Shown piece after piece: positions 39,472-51,309 of a stretch of 64,000 nt of DNA. This DNA comes from Methanothermobacter wolfeii (GTDB taxonomy: Archaea; Methanobacteriota; Methanobacteria; Methanobacteriales; Methanothermobacteraceae). The number at the start of each line of letters is the position of its first letter. Within the stretch, counting starts at the first letter, position 1. Made by a program: the position numbers and the translations under genes. A model generated the notes under the pieces. That model searched no databases and had not been told where the DNA came from. It was given only the letters and a program-made list of their open reading frames with translations. The stretch lies in NCBI RefSeq assembly GCF_025397995.1, contig NZ_CP104550.1, positions 1,640,001 through 1,704,000 of the forward strand, in the 5' to 3' direction.

Positions 39472-40983
39472 ATGGAAAACCTTTCTGAAACAGAGAAACT
39501 GATAATCTCATACCTCAGGTCAAACCCTCCAGAGGAGTGCATGCTGGACAAGATAACCAGGGGTATAAACAGGAGCCGGGCAACGGTACTTAAATACCTC
39601 CACATACTCCAGGCCAGGGGCCTTGTTAATTACAGGTCCGTCGGCAGGAGCAAGCTATGGATGCTCTCAGACGACGCCGATGTAAGGGCCGCAGAAACTC
39701 CTGATGAAACATCCAGGGACTCAGAGATCATCAAGAACGCATCAAAACTCCACAGGACAATCCTGGAACTTCTTGAACTTGAGAGAACAGTTGACGACCC
39801 CGACAAACTTGTTTTCACAGTCAACACATTCCTTGACATCATCGTTGCCAATGAACCCTTCAGAAGAATGTTCCCTGGAACCGGGAACCTTGAGGATATC
39901 ATGGACAGAGAGAGCCTCCTGATTTTTAAGGAGAAAATGAAATCAGCAGGGACAGTACAGGCGGACCTCAGGGGCAGGGATGGTATAAGAAGAAGCTACA
40001 GCCTTTCAATAAACCCTGTCAATGACTTCTGGGTGATAATTGCAAGGGACCCTGCAAGTTCCTCCTTCTCAAAGGGCGAACTCGAGGTTCTTCTTACCAT
40101 CACAAGGTTAAGATCCTCAGCCGGAAGCCTTGAAGAATTCCTCCTCTCCATCAGGGAAGAACTTTCAGGACTCCTATCCCTCAGTGAACTTGCACTTGTA
40201 GGAAGGGATGCATCGGGCCTTGAAGTCATCCACCAACACCCAGAGACAATTAATATTGGCGAGGTGGACTACTTCATTTACAGGAGCATGGAAACCCTCG
40301 AGACGGTCTCCTGGCAGACCGAAACCGGTGAAATAATGCTTTCAGTCCCCCTGATAGTCGAGGAGAGGGCCACAGGGGCACTTATCATAGGGACATCTGA
40401 TGATTCGGTATCCTCACAGATCCTTGAAATCATCGAGATGGTTGCCGATGAAATCTCAGAGTACCTCTCAATGGAGAAACTGAAAAGGGAGAAGGAAGAG
40501 TTCATAAGGACCCTTATAGCAATGAACAGGGTTTCAGAGATTATAAACAGCGGTGAAAAGGAGGATAGGATGCTTGAAGGATCAATCGAAGCTGTTATAG
40601 AAACCCTTGGATTTGAGATGGGCTGCATCTACCTGATGGATGAGGGAAGGGAACTTGAGATGAGGGCCCAGAAGAACCTCCCGGAAACACTGAGTAAAAT
40701 GTGCATGGCAGGTGTTTTCAGGGACCTCTTCAGCAGGTCGGTTGAGAAGGAGAAGATAATATACATAACCTCTGAATCACCGGAATACAGACTGCTCCAT
40801 GAATCCATACGTAAAAATAATATAAGAACGCTCCTAATGCTTCCCATCAAATTCTCAGGGGAGATAATAGGGATTCTGAACCTTGCAAGTTACGATGTAA
40901 AACCCTACAACAGGATAAGCCTTGAGAACCTCTCATCGATAGGTCTTCAGCTCGGAAGCGCCCTTGCAGGGGCAGGAATCTGA
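39472..40983 (+). CDS. HTH-PAS-GAF transcriptional regulator
   Basis: A 503-aa sensor/regulator. An N-terminal winged helix (about 1-65; LSETEKLIISYLRSN, RSRATVLKYLHILQARGLVN) is followed by a coiled-coil-like stretch, a PAS-like region (about 110-190; NTFLDIIVANEPFRRMFPG) and two GAF-like domains (about 215-330 and 350-500; EAVIETLGFEMGCIYLMD, RTLLMLPIKFSGEIIGILNL). There are no kinase motifs, so it is a one-component regulator. GGGTGA precedes the ATG. It is divergent from the DUF169 operon and probably controls it and itself through the two related promoter elements. Confidence 0.82.
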   Translation: MENLSETEKLIISYLRSNPPEECMLDKITRGINRSRATVLKYLHILQARGLVNYRSVGRSKLWMLSDDADVRAAETPDETSRDSEIIKNASKLHRTILELLELERTVDDPDKLVFTVNTFLDIIVANEPFRRMFPGTGNLEDIMDRESLLIFKEKMKSAGTVQADLRGRDGIRRSYSLSINPVNDFWVIIARDPASSSFSKGELEVLLTITRLRSSAGSLEEFLLSIREELSGLLSLSELALVGRDASGLEVIHQHPETINIGEVDYFIYRSMETLETVSWQTETGEIMLSVPLIVEERATGALIIGTSDDSVSSQILEIIEMVADEISEYLSMEKLKREKEEFIRTLIAMNRVSEIINSGEKEDRMLEGSIEAVIETLGFEMGCIYLMDEGRELEMRAQKNLPETLSKMCMAGVFRDLFSRSVEKEKIIYITSESPEYRLLHESIRKNNIRTLLMLPIKFSGEIIGILNLASYDVKPYNRISLENLSSIGLQLGSALAGAGI

Positions 40984-41000
40984 GGCCGCACTGATGGACC

Positions 41001-42185
41001 TCATGGCCTTGACAGGAGGTTCATCCAGTCATCATAGACCGCTTCAAGGCCACACATACCCGGTATGTAGTTGGCTGCCTTGGCAGAGTCAACCCCCAGG
41101 ACACCGTAGCCAAGTTCCTCTACAGGGGCAACAACCATACAGGTGTCAGAGACAAGCATCCCGCCTGCAGCCTCTATGGTCTCAGTGTACCCCATCCTGT
41201 CTGCGGCGCTCTTTATGGACGCAGATGTGCAGACCCAGAACTCCACTCCAGGTTCATTATTCCTTAAAAATGATGCTATCCTCCTTATCTCCCCCAGGGA
41301 ACAGTGGGGGCATCCAAGACATACAAGGTCAGGTTCATCCGTGGAGGTTGAGAGGGACTCCCTTGCACCTGCAATATCCCCTGCATCGATGCTCACATGA
41401 TCATCAGCCCCTGATGCATCCGCATCCATGTACTCGGGTGTCAGGCCCTCAACATGGTAGAGTGCAACGGCCCCTGATGATGCCATGGCGGCCCCGAGGG
41501 TCTTGAGGTCGTCCGGCTCAGGCTTTGAAATGAATCGGAAGTAGGGTACACCCTCACCGACCATTTTACCGGTAATGTGTCCCAGGGCACCGTAATCAGA
41601 ACCCGAGAGTTCACACTCAACATCAACAACCAGGGTGGCGGCACGGTTCTCATCAAGATGATAGCCATATTCGGGTGTTTTTCCGCATATTGCAGCTGCC
41701 AGGGCACCGGGTCCACCCTCCCTGTTTGTCCTGGCTCCAAGGACAGAATTTGCGTATGATACGGCCGAGGACTCTGACCATGCGATATGGGAGCCCCTCA
41801 GGGGAACGTTCCCTATGAGGTAGGGGGTGCATGTGCAGGTGTTCATAACATCCATGGATGAGTAGGCATCAACTATCCTTATCTGCCTCTCTGCAAATTC
41901 CTCTGAAAAACCCATTTCCCTCCATCTTTCAAGATCAAGTCCTGCAGGGTTAAGCGTACTTGTAACCTTCACCCTGGCGCCGCGTGAGCTGAGATCCTCA
42001 AGGTATTCCAGTCCCGCATCCCCTATGGTCTTGTATGACACACCTGAAATCTGGGCGGAGCTGATATCAACCATTCCTTCAGCACCGTAGATGTCCCCCA
42101 GGGCAACCAGTATCTCCATGCTCTTCTGGATGGTTTCACCGAACTCCCCATCATACATTCTCTCTTCAGTCCTGCTGAGGTACAT
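41001..42185 (-). CDS. Aconitase X catalytic subunit, probable phosphomevalonate dehydratase large subunit
   Basis: A 394-aa DUF521/AcnX protein. Cluster-region motifs include [12 protein letters not shown] (near 117), [21 protein letters not shown] near 290 and SDTCMVV near 345. In archaea this subunit, with a small swivelling subunit, dehydrates mevalonate 5-phosphate to trans-anhydromevalonate phosphate. The small subunit is not beside it. The decarboxylase for the next step may be the UbiD protein at 15623. GGTGTGA precedes the ATG. It closes the Kae1-RdgB-S15-nuclease gene run. Confidence 0.87.
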   Translation of the reverse strand: MYLSRTEERMYDGEFGETIQKSMEILVALGDIYGAEGMVDISSAQISGVSYKTIGDAGLEYLEDLSSRGARVKVTSTLNPAGLDLERWREMGFSEEFAERQIRIVDAYSSMDVMNTCTCTPYLIGNVPLRGSHIAWSESSAVSYANSVLGARTNREGGPGALAAAICGKTPEYGYHLDENRAATLVVDVECELSGSDYGALGHITGKMVGEGVPYFRFISKPEPDDLKTLGAAMASSGAVALYHVEGLTPEYMDADASGADDHVSIDAGDIAGARESLSTSTDEPDLVCLGCPHCSLGEIRRIASFLRNNEPGVEFWVCTSASIKSAADRMGYTETIEAAGGMLVSDTCMVVAPVEELGYGVLGVDSAKAANYIPGMCGLEAVYDDWMNLLSRP

Positions 42186-42188
42186 TAT

Positions 42189-43568
42189 TCACACCTTACC
42201 TGTCTGGGTCCCGATAATCTCATCAACAAGCTGCAGAAAGCTTTCCATGTCCCTGTAGGGTATCATGGCGCCTGCTGCTATATCATGGCCTCCCCCGGTA
42301 CCCCCGAAACTTGAGGCAGCATCCCTGAGGGCAAGGCCAAGGTTAACGCCCCTTTCAATGGCGGACCTGGTTGTCCTTGCAGAGACCTTGACATGGCGGT
42401 CCATGCGTGAAAGGCCGAGGAGGGGGATGTCAGGGTCCAGGAGCTGGAGGGATAGTGATATGCTTGCAATTGTACCCATTATGCTTTTGAAGGTCTTATG
42501 CTCACTGTAGATGTACTGTATATTTGACATTACAGATGAACCCTCCCTCCTTATCCAGGAAAGGCCCCTGATTATTTCTTCACGGTAGTTCTTCTGAAGT
42601 TCCAGGCCAACTTCAAGGGCTCCTTCACCTTCACCAAGGCATAAACCTATCCCGATCCCGTATTTACGGTTCTTACCGCAGGCGTCAAGGACCCTTGCAA
42701 AGTCAGAAAGGTCCCTTATTTCTGGCTGGAATCCCCTTGCAGTGAGGACCTCCCCGAATATAGCCGGGTTTATGCGTATCAGTTCTTCCTTTAGGATATC
42801 CCTCTCCTCGGGTGAAAGGTCACCGTACCTGACACCATATGAGACACCTATCCTTTCAAGGAAACCCCTGGAGGCTTCCATGTCGCCGGTTAACCCGGGG
42901 AGGGGAGGGTTGAAGGTGTATGCTATGGACCTGTAGAGTGGTTCATGGTACCTTGATGCGATCCTGAGGTCATTGTGGGCCTGGAGCGTGCCTGATTCAA
43001 TGGCCTCCTCCATTATGAAACTGTTGGCGCCCCTGAAACCATCATCGTACTGCATGTCACCGAAGGCCCCTACAAGGGCAAGGGGGGCCGTGTCCCTTGT
43101 GATGGATCTTGTGGCGATGTAGGCGGTCCCTGATGCACTGAGGTCCCTGCTCCCGTCAAGGCCATGCAGGTGGGGGTTGAGGTGCACTATATTTGAGTCC
43201 GTCCTGAAATCGGAGGGCTGGTGATGGTCTGCAATTATAACATCTCCCCTGAGGCGGGATATATCCTCAAGGTGGGCGCTTCCCATGTCACAGAAAAAGA
43301 AGAGGGAGTATTTCTCCCCTGCCAGTTTCTTTATGAATTCCCTTTTCAGGCGTGAAAGGATGGAGATGTGGAACTGGCCATTTTTTGATGAAATGGCCTT
43401 GGCCACAACTCCAGCAGCCGATAGACCATCGGCGTCGTTGTGTGAGATTACACGGATTATGTTGCCCTCATTTACATGTTCCTCAAGGACCCGTGAAGCC
43501 TCACCGCCACGGACTGTAATTGTTTCAGGAAGTTTATTTGACGAGGAGGGCTGCTTTCTGTGGGTCAT
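42189..43568 (-). CDS. DHH-family phosphoesterase, RecJ-like nuclease
   Basis: A 459-aa RecJ/GAN-type protein. The DHH domain shows [17 protein letters not shown] near 41, FFCDMGSAH and VIIADHHQP near 110; the DHHA1 domain near the C-terminus has the glycine-rich [16 protein letters not shown]. Archaeal homologues are single-strand exonucleases that associate with GINS/Cdc45-like replisome functions. ATG 43568 has GGAGAT just upstream and overlaps the S15 gene by 35 nt; the longer frame from 43592 has no site. It is directly followed by the AcnX gene. Confidence 0.87.
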   Translation of the reverse strand: MTHRKQPSSSNKLPETITVRGGEASRVLEEHVNEGNIIRVISHNDADGLSAAGVVAKAISSKNGQFHISILSRLKREFIKKLAGEKYSLFFFCDMGSAHLEDISRLRGDVIIADHHQPSDFRTDSNIVHLNPHLHGLDGSRDLSASGTAYIATRSITRDTAPLALVGAFGDMQYDDGFRGANSFIMEEAIESGTLQAHNDLRIASRYHEPLYRSIAYTFNPPLPGLTGDMEASRGFLERIGVSYGVRYGDLSPEERDILKEELIRINPAIFGEVLTARGFQPEIRDLSDFARVLDACGKNRKYGIGIGLCLGEGEGALEVGLELQKNYREEIIRGLSWIRREGSSVMSNIQYIYSEHKTFKSIMGTIASISLSLQLLDPDIPLLGLSRMDRHVKVSARTTRSAIERGVNLGLALRDAASSFGGTGGGHDIAAGAMIPYRDMESFLQLVDEIIGTQTGKV

Positions 43569-43935
43569 ATCTCCATCCTTCAGGCAGGACACCTTCTCTT
43601 ACATAGTACCTTACAAGACGCCTTATCTTGGATTCAACGATCTGAAGACCCCTCCTTGTGTGGAGGTCCTTAGGGTGCTCTTTAAGGTGGTCCCTTATGT
43701 TAACGGCCTTTCTTATCAGGTTCATAAGGTCCTCAGGGTATTCTGGTTTTAATTCATGTTTATCCAGAATTTCTGTTATTTTAAGTCCTGTAACAGCCTT
43801 TACACTGGGTATACCGTGCTGGTCCCTCAGTATGATTCCAATTTTACTTGCGGAGTTGCCCTCCCTGTAAAGTTTCACTATAAGATCCTCTATTTCTTCG
43901 TCTGAGTATTCAACCCATTCAGGTTTTAGAGACAT
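43534..43935 (-). CDS. rps15: 30S ribosomal protein S15
   Basis: A small-subunit ribosomal protein, 133 aa, the archaeal/eukaryotic (S13e) type with an N-terminal extension ([20 protein letters not shown]). The core ends in [30 protein letters not shown] precedes the ATG, which overlaps the rdgB stop as TGATG. Linkage to a RecJ-like nuclease gene is widespread in archaea. Confidence 0.96.
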   Translation of the reverse strand: MSLKPEWVEYSDEEIEDLIVKLYREGNSASKIGIILRDQHGIPSVKAVTGLKITEILDKHELKPEYPEDLMNLIRKAVNIRDHLKEHPKDLHTRRGLQIVESKIRRLVRYYVREGVLPEGWRYDPQKAALLVK

Positions 43936-44498
43936 CAGATCACCTCATAATTTTCAATGAACCACCGGGCAAATTTCTTGAGGGCCCGGCTTCTATGGGA
44001 AAACCTGTTTTTTTCGCTGGTACTGATCTCTCCGAAGCTTTTATCCATTCCTTCAGGATAGAAGAGGGGATCAAATGCGAAGCCCCTTGTTCCACGTTCC
44101 TCAGTACCTATACGTCCCTTCACCACGCCTAAAAAAACCTCGGGTTCGGAGTTGGGGGTGCAGAACCCAACAGCCGACCTGAACTCGGCGTAGCGATCTT
44201 CAACATTTTCCATTAGTTTCAGGATGCCACTGTTTCCAATGGTATCCTGTATATAGGCAGAGTATGGACCTGGGAACCATTTAAGGGCCCTTATAAAGAG
44301 TCCTGCATCCTCTACGATCACCGGACAGTCCATGACCCTGGCTGCATGCTCTGCACCGAACCTCGCCACCTCCTCCAGTGTCCCCTGGAGTTCAGGGTAG
44401 CCGATATCAGCATGCTCAAGTTCTATGCCTGTGCCATGGAATATCCTTTCTGCCTCAGATAATTTGTGTCTGTTACCTGTTATAAATGTTATCTTCAA
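43935..44498 (-). CDS. rdgB: XTP/dITP pyrophosphatase (Ham1/RdgB)
   Basis: Removes non-canonical purine nucleoside triphosphates. The protein is 187 aa from TTG 44498, giving the expected N-terminus [27 protein letters not shown] lies 4 nt upstream. The longer ATG frame (44609) overlaps the Kae1-Bud32 gene and is not needed. Motifs [19 protein letters not shown] near 63 and [12 protein letters not shown] near 142 are diagnostic. Confidence 0.93.
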   Translation of the reverse strand: MKITFITGNRHKLSEAERIFHGTGIELEHADIGYPELQGTLEEVARFGAEHAARVMDCPVIVEDAGLFIRALKWFPGPYSAYIQDTIGNSGILKLMENVEDRYAEFRSAVGFCTPNSEPEVFLGVVKGRIGTEERGTRGFAFDPLFYPEGMDKSFGEISTSEKNRFSHRSRALKKFARWFIENYEVI

Positions 44499-44574
44499 GG
44501 ATATCACACCCCTCATGAAGCATGTCCATGGTATCTTATGGGTATTTTCCTTTTGACTTCGTCTATTTATGATC

Positions 44575-46215
<1,641 letters not shown>

Positions 46216-46261
46216 CTAATTTTATGTATTCTATGTTATATACAGTAGGAGAGGTGATTGA

Positions 46262-47335
46262 ATGTTTGATGGACTGAAGATTTATGGGTCAGGTGATTTT
46301 CTCCATGAGGTTTATGATAGGGAAACCCTCTTCCTCTGCACCATTGCAACAACAGAAACATCAAGGATAGAGGGGATAACAGGGGCAGGAGCAAGCCCTG
46401 ACTTAACAGAGTACACACCAGCAGCAGACGTTGAACTCATAGTACATGATGCCCCCAGGTGTCTTCCTGAGATACCCCAGACCATCGTGGAGGGGGAGTC
46501 CGCACCAACGCCTGCGGTTATAACAAAGGCTTCCCTTGAGCTTGCAGAGATACCCTTCATAGTGGCCGATGCAGGAGCCTCGGTGAAGCCGGATCTTCCA
46601 TACATAACCATCAATTCTGTCCATGGGAGGGACATAAGGACAGGGAGGGCTGTCGATGACCCCCAGGGAATCTATGAAAGGGCCCTGATCCTGGGAAAAA
46701 CCCTCTCTGAGATGACAGAACACCTTGTTATTGGTGAGAGCACACCTGCAGGTACAACAACAGCCCTGGGTGTTCTAACAGCCCTGGGATACGATGCAGA
46801 CTTCAGGGTCAGTGCAAGCATGCCAGTGAACCCCCACAACCTTAAAAGGGATGTTGTGATGGAGGGCTTTAAGAAGGCAGGTATTGGACCGGGGGACTGT
46901 AGGGATGATCCCTTCATGGCTGTCGGTGCAGTTGGGGATCCAATGATACCTGCGGTGGCTGGTATATGCATGGGTAGCAGTGTCCCTGTAACCCTTGCCG
47001 GCGGGACGCAGATGACCGCTGTATGCGCCCTTATAAAGGCCCTGGACCCTGAATTTGATTTTTCAGGGACTGCAATTGCAACAACCATCTTTGTTGCAGA
47101 GGATGAGACCTCCGATATAAACAGGATAGCTGAACAGATAGATGAGATTGATATATACGCCGTCGACCCATCCTTTGAAAGGGCATCCCATAAGGGGCTT
47201 CACGAGTACCTCAACGGATCCGTGAAGGAGGGTGTTGGTGCCGGGGGCGCCATGCTGGCTGCCATGCTGCACGGTGTCTCAGTTGATGCAATCCGCGGGA
47301 GGGTTGAGGAGCTCTGCAGCAGGATATTCCCATGA
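46262..47335 (+). CDS. UPF0284 / CobT-like phosphoribosyltransferase family protein
   Basis: A 357-aa protein related to nicotinate-nucleotide:dimethylbenzimidazole phosphoribosyltransferase. Matching stretches include GESTPAGTTTALGVLTALGY near 160 and VTLAGGTQMTAVCALIKAL near 242. Methanogens use 5-hydroxybenzimidazole as lower base, so it may activate that base for cobamide assembly, but the activity is unproven for the family. GGAGAGGTGAT precedes the ATG. It is divergent from Kae1-Bud32 with a shared AT-rich promoter region (TTATATA near 46235). Confidence 0.85.
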   Translation: MFDGLKIYGSGDFLHEVYDRETLFLCTIATTETSRIEGITGAGASPDLTEYTPAADVELIVHDAPRCLPEIPQTIVEGESAPTPAVITKASLELAEIPFIVADAGASVKPDLPYITINSVHGRDIRTGRAVDDPQGIYERALILGKTLSEMTEHLVIGESTPAGTTTALGVLTALGYDADFRVSASMPVNPHNLKRDVVMEGFKKAGIGPGDCRDDPFMAVGAVGDPMIPAVAGICMGSSVPVTLAGGTQMTAVCALIKALDPEFDFSGTAIATTIFVAEDETSDINRIAEQIDEIDIYAVDPSFERASHKGLHEYLNGSVKEGVGAGGAMLAAMLHGVSVDAIRGRVEELCSRIFP

Positions 47336-47397
47336 TATCCGGACCCGGCTCCCGGTCTGGATTTAAAGACATTCCCATGATAAGGGCGTGGATCTGA

Positions 47398-48045
47398 ATG
47401 TCTGGATTTAAGGAGCATCTGAAGGCCATAATCCCCCATCCTCGGCTTATGGTCCTGTCAGCAGCCCTTTATATTTATGGTTTTGTTTCGAATGCCCTTG
47501 GAGCAGCCGGGAGCTATGGTTTTCTAACAGGGGACATGAACGTCTGTTTTTCACACTACCCAGGCTTCAGGGCACAGTTTATTGATTATCTTGGTGGAGT
47601 CGCCCTTGGAATATTCATCTCAAACATCAAACAGGTGCTTCTCTTTATCTTCACCCTCACCACGGCAGCCCCTGTTTTGAATTTATTCGTCCTTGCAGGT
47701 GGTCTTTTACACGCCCTCATATCAAGGATGGGCTTATATGGCATACTTGTGTATGCCGGCACACTGCACATTCACCTTGAAGTGGTGGGATGCCTCCTTT
47801 CCCTTGAAGCTGCAGCTGTCTTCTTTTACTCGCTCATGAAGTCAGTTTACGCGGGCTCTGCAGAACCATTTAAAAGGGCCTTCAGGGAGAGGCTGGTCTT
47901 CCTCTTACCGGTGATCTTACTGGTTTTTGCAGCGGCAGCCATCCTTGAGGTATTCTGGAGTACATGGTGGGTTTATACCCTCACAAAGCAGCAGGTATCA
48001 TGGTCCTACTTCCATGGTCATGTCTGTTCCGTGCATGTAGGGTGA
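47398..48045 (+). CDS. SpoIIM-like membrane protein
   Basis: A 215-aa integral membrane protein with about five spans. The arrangement and motifs (SNIKQVLLFIFTLTTAAPVLNLFVLAGGL, cut here to NIKQVLLFIFTL; LHIHLEVVGCLLSLEAAAVF) resemble the SpoIIM/DUF95 family, whose archaeal members have no assigned role. No enzymatic motif is seen. A 13-nt segment covering its last codons and stop recurs 62 nt downstream. Confidence 0.6.
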   Translation: MSGFKEHLKAIIPHPRLMVLSAALYIYGFVSNALGAAGSYGFLTGDMNVCFSHYPGFRAQFIDYLGGVALGIFISNIKQVLLFIFTLTTAAPVLNLFVLAGGLLHALISRMGLYGILVYAGTLHIHLEVVGCLLSLEAAAVFFYSLMKSVYAGSAEPFKRAFRERLVFLLPVILLVFAAAAILEVFWSTWWVYTLTKQQVSWSYFHGHVCSVHVG

Positions 48046-48105
48046 AGGGTTTGTTGGCATAGAATAATTGTAAGTGTTAATCTCACCCAGAAGTGCATGT
48101 AGGGT
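48031..48105. repeat. Direct repeat at a gene 3' end
   Basis: GTGCATGTAGGGT occurs at 48031-48043 (last codons and stop of the SpoIIM-like gene) and again at 48093-48105, a period of 62 nt. The following G-rich/T-rich sequence is also similar. The remainder of the gap to 48290 shows no gene. Confidence 0.5.
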
Positions 48106-48290
48106 AATGGGAGGGTTTTTCTGTTCTGTTGAATCGGTCTCAGTGATAATTCTTGGCGGGTTATCCAGGTAAGGGTTTGTCTGGTGGTGAATGCTGGGGA
48201 GATAATGGTGAAGGATCGCTTCTCTCTTCTGTGAAAATAAATTCTGTGTTGTGATGAGTCGGTTAATCTCCTTGTGCCGATCTAAAATGA

Positions 48291-49121
48291 TCAGAGGAGG
48301 AACACTGCAAGGGTGATGATACCGAGGGCCCAGCAGTAGTAGGCGAATACGTTAAGGTCCCTCTCCTTTATGAGCTTAAGGAAGAACTTGATTGCAGCGT
48401 AACCTGATACCGCAGCCGCCAAAAAACCGGCGATCATGCTGGCCCCAAGGAGATCAAACCCAACAATTATGTCCTTTACCTGTACAAGTGCCGCTCCAAG
48501 TATTGCGGGTATTGAGAGGAGAAAACTGTACCTGGCAACCAGCTCCCTTTCAAAGCCAAGGAAAAGACCTGCTGATATCGTTGCCCCTGAACGTGAAATC
48601 CCGGGGGCTATGGCCAGGGCCTGCGCGCACCCGATTATGAGCGAGTTACGGACACCCAGTTTTTCAATGGACAGTTTTTCACTGACGCCCCTGCTGACCC
48701 TCTCGGATCCCCACAGCAGTAGACCTGTTACAATGAGGAAGAAACCAACGGCAACCGTGCTGCTGAATAGGGCCTCAAAGAAGTCCTTAAATAACACGCC
48801 TGCAAGGCCAGCAGGCACGGTACCTATGATCACCATCCATGCAAGCCTCTTGAACCGGTCCTCCCTGATACCCTCCCTGAAGTTCCCTGATGGGATGTCC
48901 CCTATGCTGGATAGGAACGCCCTGACCATGTGCACTATATCGTTCCAGAAGTAGGTGAATACTGCAGCCAGGGTCCCCACATGGAGGACCGTGTCAAAGG
49001 CAAGGCTGCCCTGAACACCCAGGACTTCAGGTACAAGTACAAGGTGTGCTGAGCTGCTTACCGGGAGAAACTCTGTGAGTCCCTGAACTGTCCCTATGAT
49101 AATCGCCTGAATAACATCCAT
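48291..49121 (-). CDS. uppP: Undecaprenyl/polyprenyl-diphosphate phosphatase UppP
   Basis: A 276-aa membrane phosphatase recycling polyprenyl pyrophosphate carriers, used in pseudomurein and glycan assembly. The active-site motifs are GLTEFLPVSSSAHLVL near 15 and PGISRSGATISAGLFLG near 163. ATG 49121 follows GTGAT, itself containing an in-frame GTG at 49130. It lies 37 nt after ilvE; the gap carries short repeats of CACTTATAA. Confidence 0.92.
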   Translation of the reverse strand: MDVIQAIIIGTVQGLTEFLPVSSSAHLVLVPEVLGVQGSLAFDTVLHVGTLAAVFTYFWNDIVHMVRAFLSSIGDIPSGNFREGIREDRFKRLAWMVIIGTVPAGLAGVLFKDFFEALFSSTVAVGFFLIVTGLLLWGSERVSRGVSEKLSIEKLGVRNSLIIGCAQALAIAPGISRSGATISAGLFLGFERELVARYSFLLSIPAILGAALVQVKDIIVGFDLLGASMIAGFLAAAVSGYAAIKFFLKLIKERDLNVFAYYCWALGIITLAVFLL

Positions 49122-49158
49122 GCTTATCACTTATAACTTATAACTTTTCACTTATAAT

Positions 49159-50079
49159 TCAGATGTATGTGAGCCATCCGAAGCTGTCATCGGTTTCGGC
49201 CCTTATTATCCTGAAGAACTCATCCTGCAGGGTCTTGGTGACCGGCCCTCTCCTGCCGGACCCGATCTCAACACCATCCACGGACCTTACAGGCGTTATC
49301 TCTGCAGCCGTGCCGGTGAAGAATATTTCATCAGCAAGGTAGAGAAGCTCCCTTGTCAGGGGTTCTTCACGGACCTTTATACCCTCGGTCCTTGCAATTT
49401 TTATGACAGAGTCCCTTGTTATCCCCCTGAGGAGTGATGATGAAACCGGTGGAGTGTAGAGTTCACCATCCATAACAAGGAATATGTTCTCTCCACTCCC
49501 CTCACTCACATAGCCATGATAGTCGAGCATTATTGCCTCATCATAGCCATGCCGCACGGCCTCCATCTTGGCCAGCTGGGAGTTAAGATAATTACCACCG
49601 GCCTTTGCAAGGTTAGGCATGGTATCGGGGGCCATCCTCCTCCATGTGGAGACACCCGCATCAACTCCCACCTCAAGGGCCTCGGCACCAAGATAGGCAC
49701 CCCACTCCCAGGCTGCTATGGCAACCTCCACAGGACAGTTCACAGGATTTACACCCATCTCACCGTAACCCCTGTAAACCACGGGCCTTATATAGCACTC
49801 CTCAAGGCCATTTTCCCTGATGGTATCAACTATGGCATCAGAGATCTCATCTTCAGTGTAGGGTATCTCCATCCTGTAGATCCTTGCAGAGTCGAAGAGT
49901 CTCCTCACATGCTCCTGCAAACGAAAAACCGCTGAGCCCTTCCTGTTCTTATAACAGCGTATTCCCTCAAAGACACTTGATCCATAGTGTACAACGTGTG
50001 AGAGTACGTGTAACGTGGCATTTTCCCATTCAACCATTTCACCGTTGAACCATATCTTTCCACTGGCTTTGCATGACAT
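49159..50079 (-). CDS. ilvE: Branched-chain amino acid aminotransferase
   Basis: A PLP enzyme for the last step of leucine, isoleucine and valine synthesis, 306 aa, fold type IV. The N-terminal [19 protein letters not shown], the LRxxV-type [13 protein letters not shown], the catalytic Lys in [16 protein letters not shown] near 158 and GSGENIFLV near 196 are typical. It complements the ilvBNC and leu genes elsewhere in the window. Confidence 0.95.
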   Translation of the reverse strand: MSCKASGKIWFNGEMVEWENATLHVLSHVVHYGSSVFEGIRCYKNRKGSAVFRLQEHVRRLFDSARIYRMEIPYTEDEISDAIVDTIRENGLEECYIRPVVYRGYGEMGVNPVNCPVEVAIAAWEWGAYLGAEALEVGVDAGVSTWRRMAPDTMPNLAKAGGNYLNSQLAKMEAVRHGYDEAIMLDYHGYVSEGSGENIFLVMDGELYTPPVSSSLLRGITRDSVIKIARTEGIKVREEPLTRELLYLADEIFFTGTAAEITPVRSVDGVEIGSGRRGPVTKTLQDEFFRIIRAETDDSFGWLTYI

Positions 50080-50165
50080 GAAAATAACCTCAGAGAATGA
50101 TCTTCATTAACCTTTAAGGTATAAAAGGGTATTTATATGATTCTCCCGGTTAACATCTCCGGGAA

Positions 50166-50177
50166 AAATTTATATAC
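50166..50177 (+). promoter_or_regulatory. TATA box for the tRNA-Val pair
   Basis: AAATTTATATAC is centred about 30 nt before the first tRNA-Val gene, the standard distance for archaeal transcription starting just upstream of the tRNA. Confidence 0.6.
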
Positions 50178-50200
50178 TGTAAAAATTTAAAGTCAGAGTG

Positions 50201-50273
<73 letters not shown>

Positions 50274-50295
50274 TTAGTTCTATTTAAATCCATAG

Positions 50296-50367
<72 letters not shown>

Positions 50368-50554
50368 CTGGACCTTTTATTGATTTTCAGCTTCTGAATT
50401 TATTAAGGCATAGAAGATTTGAATGACCGGAGGATTTCTGGTTTTTCACAGGCATGTTACTTTCCAGGATAGCCTTTCACGACATTTATATAATTGAAGC
50501 AATATAAATTAACCATCAGAAGTTTTTTCTGATTAATAGTAAGGGGGGTGAGTA

Positions 50555-51187
50555 ATGTATAGACTTCTAACTTTTCTTCTGATTCTCATTGCAGGCACTT
50601 GAGCCATCAGCGCCCAGGAGATCCCCAATGGCTACAACGGTTATCAGGGATCGGACCTTGCAGTTGATGCAGAGTACCTTGACCTTGATGAGAACATAAT
50701 AGACACCACCACCGTCGGAGATGAAATCCTTGAGGGTGTTGCGGTGACAAACCTTGGACCCTATGATGCCACCGGCGTTAAGGTTCAGATAACACGCAGC
50801 AGCCCCTATCCAATGACATACCTTGGACATGAGGTTTCATGGGATGCCGGTACAACATGGGTATCCGGTGATCCATCATACAGTCCTCTGACGGATACAT
50901 GGACCATTGGAAACCTTCCAAAGGGCCAGGTCTATAAACTAGTTGTGCACCAGCAGGCAACTGCAGCCGGAACAGCACAGTTCACGGCAAAGGTCTCAGG
51001 AGACCAGTATGATCAGAATTTAACCAACAACCAGGATAATGCCACGTTAACGGTCAGAGAAGGGTCTCCAGAAACTTCAAAAACCGAAGCAGACATGATA
51101 CCTATGCAGGAGACAGGTGTGCCCGCCGGTGCACTGGCAGCTGCAGTCTCAGTACTGGCGGCGGGTCTTGTACTATCCAGAAGATGA
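50555..51187 (+). pseudogene. Surface protein gene interrupted by in-frame TGA in the signal peptide
   Basis: From ATG 50555 (GGGGGGTGAG upstream) the frame reads MYRLLTFLLILIAGT, a TGA at 50600-50602, then AISAQE and an otherwise open 194 codons in the same frame. The mature part contains a CARDB/DUF11-like beta domain (ILEGVAVTNLGPYDATGVKV, NLPKGQVYKLVVHQ). It ends with ETGVPAGALAAAVSVLAAGL and LSRR, resembling a C-terminal cell-surface sorting or anchoring signal. Only the stop disrupts the gene; no frameshift is present. It may be a recent pseudogene, a sequencing error or a read-through case. Confidence 0.75.
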
Positions 51188-51309
51188 AACCTTCTTTATT
51201 TTTTATTCTTTTGAGGCACTTCTTTCCATTCCATGATGAAGAAACAGCATTTTCATTTTTTTTAAAATAATTATAATTTTCTGGGGGTCATGGAGGCATT
51301 CATGCTCCC

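Noticed and set aside
43285-43752. 155-codon plus-strand frame over the S15/RecJ-like junction
   Set aside because: Antisense to two well-supported overlapping genes and without a recognisable domain.
50600-50602. TGA considered as selenocysteine
   Set aside because: It lies in a signal peptide, not at a redox position; no selenoprotein family fits and this genus is not known to use selenocysteine.
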